Shown here: piece after piece, positions 9,655 through 16,656 of the stretch
Position numbering within the stretch: position 1 is the first letter of the stretch
Layout: the number at the start of each line of letters is the position of its first letter
Program-made: the position numbers and the translations under genes
The notes under the pieces: generated by a model
The model's database searches: none
Seen by the model: the letters and a program-made list of their open reading frames with translations, nothing else
What the model was told of the DNA's origin: nothing
DNA from: Brevibacillus ruminantium
GTDB lineage: Bacteria; Bacillota; Bacilli; Brevibacillales; Brevibacillaceae
NCBI RefSeq assembly: GCF_023746555.1
Contig: NZ_CP098755.1
Location: 3,670,501-3,734,500, forward strand
Length of the DNA: 64,000 nt
Reading direction: 5' to 3'

Positions 9655-9684
9655 AAAATCCGCCCCATCAGCGGGACGGATTTT
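9655..9684 (-). terminator. Terminator of the 63-residue gene; group II intron target
   Basis: Minus strand AAAATCCGTCCC and GGGGCGGATTTT arms around GCTGAT, followed by six T. The intron begins 5 nt beyond the hairpin. Confidence 0.88.
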
Positions 9685-9695
9685 GTCGGCGGCAG

Positions 9696-9887
9696 CTAGT
9701 GTTTGTTCATCCCCAGTGCGTCTGCTTCGTCATGCTGCATGTGTGCGTACTCATCCACGCCACTTTGCATCTCTTCCTGAATCCGGTTGATCTGACGATA
9801 GTTCAGCTTGTTGTGCCCCTGGTTCAATTGAACGTACAAACGCTGATGGAACTGGTCTTTGTAGCTTCCTCTTGGCATCGAAGACAT
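9696..9887 (-). CDS. Small hydrophilic protein of unknown function
   Basis: A 63-residue ORF with a strong AAGGAGGAG ribosome site 10 nt before the ATG and its own terminator downstream, so it is very likely a real gene. The product is soluble and rich in Gln, Asn and His (LYVQLNQGHNKLNYRQINRI in the middle, DEYAHMQHDEADALGMNKH at the end). It has no signal peptide or membrane segment. I do not recognise the family. It is transcribed away from the divergent secreted-protein gene at 10058. Confidence 0.7.
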   Translation of the reverse strand: MSSMPRGSYKDQFHQRLYVQLNQGHNKLNYRQINRIQEEMQSGVDEYAHMQHDEADALGMNKH

Positions 9888-10057
9888 GCTGAAAGACTCC
9901 TCCTTGCCCGCCGCATGTCCTCAGTATGGGATAAAATTTGGCTCCTTATGATGGCAACATTTGTCCTACGTTTTCACCCCTTCGCATGCAGACTCTTTTT
10001 CCTTCTCGTACAAACTAGGAGGAAGCAAAAAGGACGGCCGTGCCGGAGGTGATATCA

Positions 10058-11191
10058 TTGAGGTTTTCCCCCTATGCATATCTGCTGTCATTCATCCTGC
10101 TGTTTGTCACTGCCATTCCCGTGGAAGCAGCCAAGCTTCGCGGGCGTGAAGAGATGCTCATCCAAGTCAGTGTGTCCCCTGACTCGACACTTGTCTCCAA
10201 ACAGACGGTTCATTCCTCAAGCACTTTGGCGCGCATGCTGACAAAAGGTCCCGGCCTCGACGAGAAGCGAGAGCCTCGCCCTGTTCGGGCAACGATACAA
10301 GTAAAGGGACGCACCTTTCTTTTGGGCTTTGACGGCGCACTGTATGACCGTAGCAGAAAAAAGCTGGTGCGCCTGCCTCCAGAGTCTTTTCGTGAACTGG
10401 ATGGATACGTCACCGTGCTGGAGCAGCGTCATTACGGAAAACCGATTCCCTGGAGCGAGGTGCGGCAGCATTTCAGGAGGATGAGCTACGCAACCGTGAT
10501 CGATTTGGAAACAGGGAAACAATTTCGCGTTCAGCGCCGAGCTGGCAGCAGACATGCCGATGTACAGCCGGTGACGCGTCAGGATACAAAGATTATGAAG
10601 CAGATTTACCAGGGAAAATGGAGCTGGAAACGCCGTGCCATCCTGGTTGATGTAGATGGAAAACACTACGCCGCCTCCATGCACGGGATGCCGCACGGTG
10701 CGGGAGCAATCAAAGGAAATCAGTTTCCGGGACATTTTTGCATCCATTTCACAGGAAGCTCTACGCATCGAAAAAAGGAGCCAGATCCAAGCCACAGTTT
10801 CATGATCCTGAAGGCCTCTGGGAAGCTTTATGCTGCCATTCTTTCTGCCGATCCCCAGAAGTTGGTTGACTATTTCCTGACTTCTCTGCATGAACATGAC
10901 CGCTATTCACTGCGGCTTGCGGCAGACAACTTTCCGCTGCCTGATCCGTTAAAAAATATTGAGTCCATCAAGCGCCAAAGTCCTTTTGCAAAGCTGGAAA
11001 CGGATGGTTTGCTGGCGGTAAGCATTCCCGTTCAGGTGGAATACGCCTACAAAACTGGCCCTGCACGAGGAGGCACGTGGATTTTTTCAGTGGCCCGCTA
11101 CACACCGCTTGACCCATGGAGAATCGCCGATATCCATATCGAGAAAAAAAGTACAAAGAAAAAGAAGAAGAGCAGAACAAAACGGTCATGA
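10058..11191 (+). CDS. Secreted basic protein of unknown function with a GHFCIHF motif
   Basis: The TTG at 10058-10060 is chosen because a perfect GGAGGTGAT precedes it by 4 nt; a GTG at 10040 has no such site. The 377-residue product has a signal peptide (to about residue 24, PVEA). The centre carries an HG motif (about 209) followed by GHFCIHFTGSSTH (about 225-237), a His/Cys cluster that recalls, but does not match, the YkuD L,D-transpeptidase signature. A DPSHS segment lies nearby. The C-terminus is a long Lys/Arg run. An envelope role is possible but not demonstrated; I cannot name the family. It is one of the few plus-strand genes. Confidence 0.75.
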   Translation: MRFSPYAYLLSFILLFVTAIPVEAAKLRGREEMLIQVSVSPDSTLVSKQTVHSSSTLARMLTKGPGLDEKREPRPVRATIQVKGRTFLLGFDGALYDRSRKKLVRLPPESFRELDGYVTVLEQRHYGKPIPWSEVRQHFRRMSYATVIDLETGKQFRVQRRAGSRHADVQPVTRQDTKIMKQIYQGKWSWKRRAILVDVDGKHYAASMHGMPHGAGAIKGNQFPGHFCIHFTGSSTHRKKEPDPSHSFMILKASGKLYAAILSADPQKLVDYFLTSLHEHDRYSLRLAADNFPLPDPLKNIESIKRQSPFAKLETDGLLAVSIPVQVEYAYKTGPARGGTWIFSVARYTPLDPWRIADIHIEKKSTKKKKKSRTKRS

Positions 11192-11207
11192 CGTATTTCA
11201 TAGAAAA

Positions 11208-11239
11208 AGAGCTGTCCCTTGAACACTCGGGACAGCTCT
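11208..11239 (-). terminator. Terminator between the convergent secreted-protein gene and bofC
   Basis: An 11-bp perfect inverted repeat (AGAGCTGTCCC and GGGACAGCTCT, 10-nt loop) immediately after the bofC stop, followed on the minus strand by CTTTTTC. It probably also stops the convergent plus-strand gene. Confidence 0.8.
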
Positions 11240-11842
11240 TCACTCGTTTCCTGCACCGATCTGAAACTCACCATAGGTGGACAAAACACTGTTGTACTCA
11301 GCCAGATCGCGAATGCGGATGCCTTTTTTCAGCGATTCAATGTCTTCTTTTGACATTCTCGCCTCCATTTTTTCCGTGTTGATGCGATAAAAGGTTTGGA
11401 CGACTTCAGCTTCCTCCGGTAAACCATGAAACAGTGTCAGCATGCCATCGGTTGAAATCCCGATATACCCGTTTTCCTTGCACTCCGGTGCGATATCGTT
11501 TTCCCTTTTAAACAAGATGAGTTTTTCCGGATCGGCCGATAAAACTTCCCAGCCCTTATGGTTTGCCAGGGTATTCGCCACCTCGCTTTTCGGAACGCGG
11601 GTCACCTCTTCGGTTTTCACCCCGCACAGATAGGTTTTTGCAAATACCACCTGATAAGCGTTGCTCGTCGCCAATGCGTCAACAGACGCTCCGCGATAAA
11701 AACTGTCCGGTTGACTGTCCATGCTTTTGCCCATGGCGAAGCCGCCCACCACTCCTGCTGCCAAAGCTGCACTCCATACCGTGTGAACCATCCACCGACG
11801 CTTCCCGTTCCAATTCCATTCCTTTTTCCATTCCCGTTTCAT
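11240..11842 (-). CDS. bofC: Intercompartmental sporulation signalling protein BofC
   Basis: BofC acts in the forespore/intermembrane space to restrain SpoIVB signalling to the pro-sigma-K checkpoint. The 200-residue product has one N-terminal membrane anchor (about residues 19-41, HTVWSAALAAGVVGGFAMG). The C-terminal domain has features I associate with the family (GYIGISTDGMLTLFHGLPEEAEVVQTF, then LKKGIRIRDLAEYNSVLSTYGEF, each read as a segment). Position upstream of ruvC-ruvA-ruvB-queA-tgt is the B. subtilis order and supports the call. Confidence 0.85.
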   Translation of the reverse strand: MKREWKKEWNWNGKRRWMVHTVWSAALAAGVVGGFAMGKSMDSQPDSFYRGASVDALATSNAYQVVFAKTYLCGVKTEEVTRVPKSEVANTLANHKGWEVLSADPEKLILFKRENDIAPECKENGYIGISTDGMLTLFHGLPEEAEVVQTFYRINTEKMEARMSKEDIESLKKGIRIRDLAEYNSVLSTYGEFQIGAGNE

Positions 11843-12030
11843 TTGCCGACGTACCCTTCTCTCCTTTTTCTATCAGTTTTGCCAACTGGAAAGAATAACA
11901 TACCCGCAATCGGCAAGATTCATACCTTTATGACAAATGACTTCCAAGGAATTTATACCAATTACAAGAAATAAGTGATAAACTGATTTTGGTTGTTATA
12001 TTTTTCTTTCTATTGGAGGAATGCTAGATT

Positions 12031-14016
12031 ATGAAAAAAGGGAGCATTAATAAGCTTGTCGGCTGTTTGCTAACCGCAACATTGGCCGTAGGTGTCCTTT
12101 CATTTCCTTTCAACACGGTAAGCGCGAACGAAGCCATCCTGAAATTGCGTCTGCTTGAGACGACCGACATTCATACGAACATCGTCAACTACGATTACTA
12201 TCAAGACAAAGCGACAGACGAATTTGGTCTGGCCAAAACCGCGACTTTGATCAAGCAAGCGCGCGCGGAAGTAACCAACTCGATGCTGTTTGACAACGGC
12301 GACCTGATTCAGGGCAATCCGCTCGGCGATTATGTAGCCAAAATCAACCCGCTTAAAGATGGCGATACACACCCTGTTTACAAAGCCATGAATCTGTTGA
12401 ACTACGATGCGGGAAATATCGGAAACCACGAATTCAACTTCGGCTTGGAGCATCTTGATCGCAGCCTGAAAGGTTCTAAATTTCCGTACGTAAATGCAAA
12501 CGTTTACGTGGACGACAAAGATAACAACCCTGCCAACGACAAAAACTACTTCACGCCATATCTGATCCTGGACCGCACGTTCAAGGATGAGAGCGGCAAA
12601 GACGTACAGTTGAAAGTTGGCGTGATCGGTTTCGTCCCTCCGCAAATCATGAACTGGGACAAGGCGAACCTGGAAGGAAAAGTGATCGCCAAGGACATCG
12701 TGGAAACAGCGAAAAAATACGTTCCTGAGATGAAGAAAAAAGGCGCTGACCTGATTGTAGCGATCCCTCACTCTGGTCTCGGACCAGTTGAACCAGGTGC
12801 TAATCTGGAGAACGCCAGCTACCAACTGACCAAAGTAGAAGGAATTGACGCTGTATTGTTTGGTCACTCCCACTCCGTATTCCCAGGAGCCGGATTTGAC
12901 GACATCCCGAATGTGGACAATAAAAAGGGCCTGATCAACGGCAAACCAGCCGTCATGCCAGGATTCTGGGGCAACCATCTGGGCGTTGTCGACCTCACTT
13001 TGAAAAAAGACAACGGTAAATGGACGGTAGCCGATGCCAACACCAAGGCATTGCCGATCTTTGACAAGAACGAGAAAAAATCTCTTGCAGACGCAGATCC
13101 TAAGATTGTGGAAGCTGTAAAAGAGGATCACGATCACACAGTTGAATGGGTTCGTTCCGCAGTGGGAACCACAAGCTCTCCGATCTACAGCTACTTCGCA
13201 CTGGTTCAGGACGACCCGTCCATCCAGATCGTGACCAACGCGCAAAAATGGTTCGTAGAGAAGTACATCAAGGGAACCGAATACGAAAACATTCCTGTTC
13301 TCTCCGCGGGTGCTCCGTTCAAAGCAGGCGGACGCAATGGCGCTTCTTACTACACCAATATCCCGGCAGGCACCATCGCGATCAAAAACGTTTCTGACCT
13401 GTACATCTATCCGAACACACTGAAGGCTGTTCTGGTAAATGGTACGCAATTGAAAGATTGGCTGGAGCGTTCTGCCGGTCAGTTCAACCAGATTGATGTG
13501 AAGAAAACAGAAGAACAAGAGCTGATCAACGAAGCCTTCCCAACCTACAACTACGATGTGATCGACGGCGTTACTTATCAAATCGACGTAACCCAGCCAT
13601 CCAAATTTGCCATTGATGGCAAGCTGGAAAACCCGAATGCAAACCGCATTAAAAATCTGCAGTACAACGGAAAAGACGTAAAACCGGAAGACAAATTCCT
13701 GATCGTAACCAACAACTACCGTGCGAGCAACGGCGGAAACTTCCCGGGAGCAGATGGAACCACTATCGTCATTGACTCTCCAGACGAAAACCGTCAAGTC
13801 GTGATCGATTACATCCTGGATCAAAAAACCATTAATCCGGCAGCGGACAATAACTGGTCCTTTGCTCCGATTGCAGAGAAAGTAAATGTGACGTTTACGA
13901 CTTCTCCTGATGCCATTCCGTTTGCAGAAAAAATGTCTCACATGAAATACATCAAAACCCTGGAGAGCGGGTTTGCGAAGTTCAGCATCGATCTTTCCAA
14001 GCCAGCTTCCAAATAA
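12031..14016 (+). CDS. Secreted 2',3'-cyclic-nucleotide phosphodiesterase/5'-nucleotidase
   Basis: The 661-residue enzyme belongs to the UshA/CpdB/YfkN metallophosphoesterase family, which releases phosphate and nucleosides from extracellular nucleotides. It has a signal peptide (residues 1-32, ending VSANEA). The metallophosphoesterase domain carries TTDIHTN, FDNGDLIQGNP, GNIGNHEFN, PHSGLG and FGHSHS, which supply the bimetal ligands. The C-terminal 5'-nucleotidase domain (about 380-610) binds the base. No cell-wall anchor is seen. TTGGAGGAATG precedes the ATG. Its original terminator has been split by the IS3 element downstream. Confidence 0.93.
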   Translation: MKKGSINKLVGCLLTATLAVGVLSFPFNTVSANEAILKLRLLETTDIHTNIVNYDYYQDKATDEFGLAKTATLIKQARAEVTNSMLFDNGDLIQGNPLGDYVAKINPLKDGDTHPVYKAMNLLNYDAGNIGNHEFNFGLEHLDRSLKGSKFPYVNANVYVDDKDNNPANDKNYFTPYLILDRTFKDESGKDVQLKVGVIGFVPPQIMNWDKANLEGKVIAKDIVETAKKYVPEMKKKGADLIVAIPHSGLGPVEPGANLENASYQLTKVEGIDAVLFGHSHSVFPGAGFDDIPNVDNKKGLINGKPAVMPGFWGNHLGVVDLTLKKDNGKWTVADANTKALPIFDKNEKKSLADADPKIVEAVKEDHDHTVEWVRSAVGTTSSPIYSYFALVQDDPSIQIVTNAQKWFVEKYIKGTEYENIPVLSAGAPFKAGGRNGASYYTNIPAGTIAIKNVSDLYIYPNTLKAVLVNGTQLKDWLERSAGQFNQIDVKKTEEQELINEAFPTYNYDVIDGVTYQIDVTQPSKFAIDGKLENPNANRIKNLQYNGKDVKPEDKFLIVTNNYRASNGGNFPGADGTTIVIDSPDENRQVVIDYILDQKTINPAADNNWSFAPIAEKVNVTFTTSPDAIPFAEKMSHMKYIKTLESGFAKFSIDLSKPASK

Positions 14017-14044
14017 ACAGTAGGAAAGATTCTTTCCTGGACAC

Positions 14045-14057
14045 AAAAAAACGCGGA
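14045..14057. terminator. Left half of a terminator split by the IS3 element
   Basis: The A-run and arm AACGCGGA pair with TCCGCGTT at 15504-15511 once the IS is removed. The intact site would be an 8-bp stem with loop TAACGACA between two convergent genes. Confidence 0.85.
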
Positions 14058-14092
14058 TAATGAAGTGACCCCAAAAAGTTAGACAGTTTTTA

Positions 14093-14851
14093 TTAAGCAG
14101 TGCGCAAGGTTTGAGTTCGGTATTGCACTGGACTCAGACCTTTTAATTTTGTCTTGATTCGCTTGTTGTTATAGTAATCGATGTATTTTGCTAACTCTCG
14201 TTTAAATTGTTCCACACTTTCAAACTCTTGCGTATATAAGAATTCCGATTTTAAAGTTCCAAAGAAACTCTCCATCACAGCGTTGTCATAACAGTTTCCT
14301 TTTCGCGACATGCTCTGGGTGATGTTATTGTCTTTCAATACCTGTCGGTATTGGTTCATCTGGTAATGCCAACCTTGATCCGAGTGAATCATCAATCTGT
14401 CTGTAGCGGTTAATCGTCGACATGCTTGTTCCAACATTTTAGACACAAGAGAATATCTTGGTCTTGTATCAACGGTATAAGCGATAATTTCTCCGTTATA
14501 CAAATCTAACATTGGTGATAAATAGAGCTTTTCACCAAATAACTTAAACTCAGTTATATCTGTTACCCACTTCTCGTTTGGCTTTTCTGCATGGAAATCT
14601 CGGTTCAATAGATTCGGTGCTGTCTTGCCAACTTTCCCTTTATACGAGCGATATTTTTTCATCCGAACTATGCTTTTTAAACCTAACTTGTTCATTAATC
14701 TCTGAACTTTTTTATGATTTACCAGATACCCCAGAATCCTCAGTTCATGCGTAATACGGCGGTACCCGTAGCGCCCTTTATGTTCATGGTAAATGACCTG
14801 AATCACTGCTTTTAATTCAGCATGTTTATCTGGACGATTGTTCATTTTCAC
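14093..14851 (-). CDS. IS3-family transposase OrfB (DDE integrase domain)
   Basis: The rve-type DDE domain shows WVTDITEF, MIHSDQGWHYQ and the glutamate in NAVMESFFGTLKSE. An HTH_21 segment (GRYGYRRITHEL) lies near the N-terminus. The coordinates start at an in-frame GTG (14849-14851). The coding frame continues upstream without a stop to about 14970 and encodes family sequence such as LLKFAGIPRSTYYYY, so the working product is probably an OrfAB fusion made by -1 frameshifting near the A-rich end of orfA. Confidence 0.92.
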   Translation of the reverse strand: MKMNNRPDKHAELKAVIQVIYHEHKGRYGYRRITHELRILGYLVNHKKVQRLMNKLGLKSIVRMKKYRSYKGKVGKTAPNLLNRDFHAEKPNEKWVTDITEFKLFGEKLYLSPMLDLYNGEIIAYTVDTRPRYSLVSKMLEQACRRLTATDRLMIHSDQGWHYQMNQYRQVLKDNNITQSMSRKGNCYDNAVMESFFGTLKSEFLYTQEFESVEQFKRELAKYIDYYNNKRIKTKLKGLSPVQYRTQTLRTA

Positions 14852-14931
14852 ATAGTAATAGTAGGTACTGCGTGGAATGCCAGCGAATTTCAGTAAAGCT
14901 TTTACAGGGAATTCTGTCCTTAGCTCAAATA

Positions 14932-15441
14932 CTACTTGCGCTTTGTCTTGCTTTGTAATTTTTCCTTGCTTTGAACTAAGGCATTCAACTTTTTTAGGTA
15001 AGCATTCTCCATGCGTAAACGCTCTACTTCTTCCCGTAATGCCTCGACTGAGCCCTCAACAGGTATCCCCTTTTTAGTTTCTTTTTTCATGGTTGGACGC
15101 CCCTTTTTCTTCGATTGTAGGGCGTCTATTCCGAGTGAATGAAATTGTATTCTCCATTTCCGGATTAAAGCAGGAGAGGTGATTTGGAAAATGGCAGCAG
15201 TTTCATTCGGAGACGTCCCAAAATGATTCATATAATTGAGTACGTCTAGTTTAAATTGGGCGGAGTAGCTTGTATAGGATTTTCTAAATGCTTCTACACC
15301 ATTGTGCTCGTATTGCTTCACCCAATTTCGAACGACGCTTTCTGTTGTACCCAGGGTCGTAGCAATCGATTCATAACTCTCTGTACCATCTAAATAGCGT
15401 AGAGCCGCCGACAATTTATCGTCAGCTGTAAATTTGGCCAT
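14932..15441 (-). CDS. IS3-family transposase OrfA (helix-turn-helix)
   Basis: The 169-residue protein starts at MAKFTADDKLSAALRYLDG; GGAGG lies 12 nt upstream, whereas the longer in-frame start has none. Residues about 10-120 form two helix-turn-helix units (SYESIATTLGTTESVVRNWV and NETAAIFQITSPALIRKWR) that bind the inverted repeats. The C-terminal EALREEVERLRMENAYLKKL is a leucine-zipper-like coiled coil used for dimerisation. Confidence 0.92.
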   Translation of the reverse strand: MAKFTADDKLSAALRYLDGTESYESIATTLGTTESVVRNWVKQYEHNGVEAFRKSYTSYSAQFKLDVLNYMNHFGTSPNETAAIFQITSPALIRKWRIQFHSLGIDALQSKKKGRPTMKKETKKGIPVEGSVEALREEVERLRMENAYLKKLNALVQSKEKLQSKTKRK

Positions 15442-15503
15442 AGAAAAACTGCACCTCCAAATGTTAGATATGTCTAACAAATGGGGTGCAGTTCATAACG
15501 ACA

Positions 15504-15516
15504 TCCGCGTTTTTTT
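15504..15516. terminator. Right half of the terminator split by the IS3 element
   Basis: TCCGCGTT followed by a T-run. It is the partner of the arm at 14050-14057, now 1.4 kb away, and lies past the stop of the CotS-like gene at 15598. Confidence 0.85.
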
Positions 15517-15597
15517 CTATTTCTCCGCTTCTCTCTCTTTGAAGCTGGATCGTATTCTTTTCACGCAACGATTCGTTCTACATCAGCCTTTCTGGAT

Positions 15598-16656
15598 TTA
15601 TCCGACGAAATGATACTCTCCCCAAGGCGACCCGCGAAAAAGATGCTCCCCGGAGCGCAAAAAGCGCTGCCGATCATCCCGCAATCTCTCTTCCATTTGG
15701 CAAAGCTGCAATACTCCTCGCATATGGTATCCGGGACGGTTGCCATAAATACCTGTTATTTCGCGCAAAAGGTTATCTGGATAGCGCAGAAGCTGGTGAA
15801 TCATCCAGATTTGCGTGTCACTCAAGTAGTGGATACTGCTGTAAGCCTCAATTGCTTCAACAAATGATGACATCTGGTACTCTTGCAAAAGCAGCATTCT
15901 CCCCATGAACTGCACAAGATCAACCAACTGCATATCCTGACCGACCGTATCAAGATCGATCAGATAACAATTTCCTCGGGGCGTAAGCAAAAAATTATGA
16001 CTGGCGACATCCCTGTGAGCCAACGTCCCCTGTTCAAAGCTCGTGTAGAGTTCTGCTGTCAGCGGCATTTTGTACGCTGCTTGAAGAATGCTGTTTCCAT
16101 CGCGGATCGTTTCTTCTGCCATTTCCGCAATGAGTTGCTCCAGCCGATTTTGCGGGCCTTTGTGTTCGATTTGCCAGGTAATCCGCTCAAAGTGCTCCAG
16201 CCGGCTCTCCCATTTATCCAGCAAGGCCGGTTTTCCGTCAAGTGGAAACGGGCCGATGACGGGAAAATGCCGCGCAGCCAGATGAAATCGGGCCAGTGTC
16301 TCCGCCGCTTTCTTTACATCCGGTAAAGAAGCATTATCTGACTCTCGACCGTCGATCATTTTCATGATCGTGTAGTATTTGCCCTGAAAAGGGAAGATGG
16401 TCTTCCCTTCTCGATCTGGGATGTACTGAACCGTATGCACAAACCCTTTCTCTCGCAAAGCTTCAGAGAGTTGCGTCACCCACTCAGCTTTTTCTCGTTC
16501 CTTATACCCTTTAATAATCCAATGGCCCCGATCCGTTTTCAGGTAATTCACGTTCCGACGGGGCTTTACCCCGTAAACCCGGCAGCGGAATGCATGTTCG
16601 AGAGACGGAACAATGGATTTATTCATATTCTGAGGATCAAGACGGAGATTCGTCAT
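15598..16656 (-). CDS. CotS/YsxE-family spore coat kinase-like protein
   Basis: The 352-residue protein has the aminoglycoside-phosphotransferase/choline-kinase fold used by the spore proteins CotS, CotI and YsxE. The catalytic loop is well kept: LAHRDVASHNFLL (HRD plus Asn) and the metal-binding YLIDLDTVG. An enzymatic phosphotransfer is therefore possible, though substrates of this group are unknown. It overlaps the 3' end of safA by 20 nt, so it is probably co-expressed in the mother cell. The ATG at 16656 has only a weak ribosome site; another ATG lies 10 codons downstream. Confidence 0.8.
   Translation of the reverse strand: MTNLRLDPQNMNKSIVPSLEHAFRCRVYGVKPRRNVNYLKTDRGHWIIKGYKEREKAEWVTQLSEALREKGFVHTVQYIPDREGKTIFPFQGKYYTIMKMIDGRESDNASLPDVKKAAETLARFHLAARHFPVIGPFPLDGKPALLDKWESRLEHFERITWQIEHKGPQNRLEQLIAEMAEETIRDGNSILQAAYKMPLTAELYTSFEQGTLAHRDVASHNFLLTPRGNCYLIDLDTVGQDMQLVDLVQFMGRMLLLQEYQMSSFVEAIEAYSSIHYLSDTQIWMIHQLLRYPDNLLREITGIYGNRPGYHMRGVLQLCQMEERLRDDRQRFLRSGEHLFRGSPWGEYHFVG

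Larger units (their letters stand above)
14061..15495 (-). mobile_element. IS3-family insertion sequence (IS150-like), 1,435 bp
   Basis: The ends are imperfect inverted repeats: the left begins TGAAGTGACCCCA and the right, read inward, TGAACTGCACCCCA, and both include GTTAGACA about 17-25 nt in. A 3-bp direct repeat TAA (14058-14060 and 15496-15498) flanks it, as expected for IS3 transposition. It carries the usual orfA/orfB pair in different frames. Both ends and both frames are intact, which suggests a recent arrival. Confidence 0.93.

Noticed and set aside
12100..14046. 648-codon open frame on the minus strand opposite the nucleotidase gene
   Set aside because: It is an antisense shadow: the plus strand encodes a complete metallophosphoesterase with signal peptide and ribosome site, and the opposite frame has no plausible protein features.
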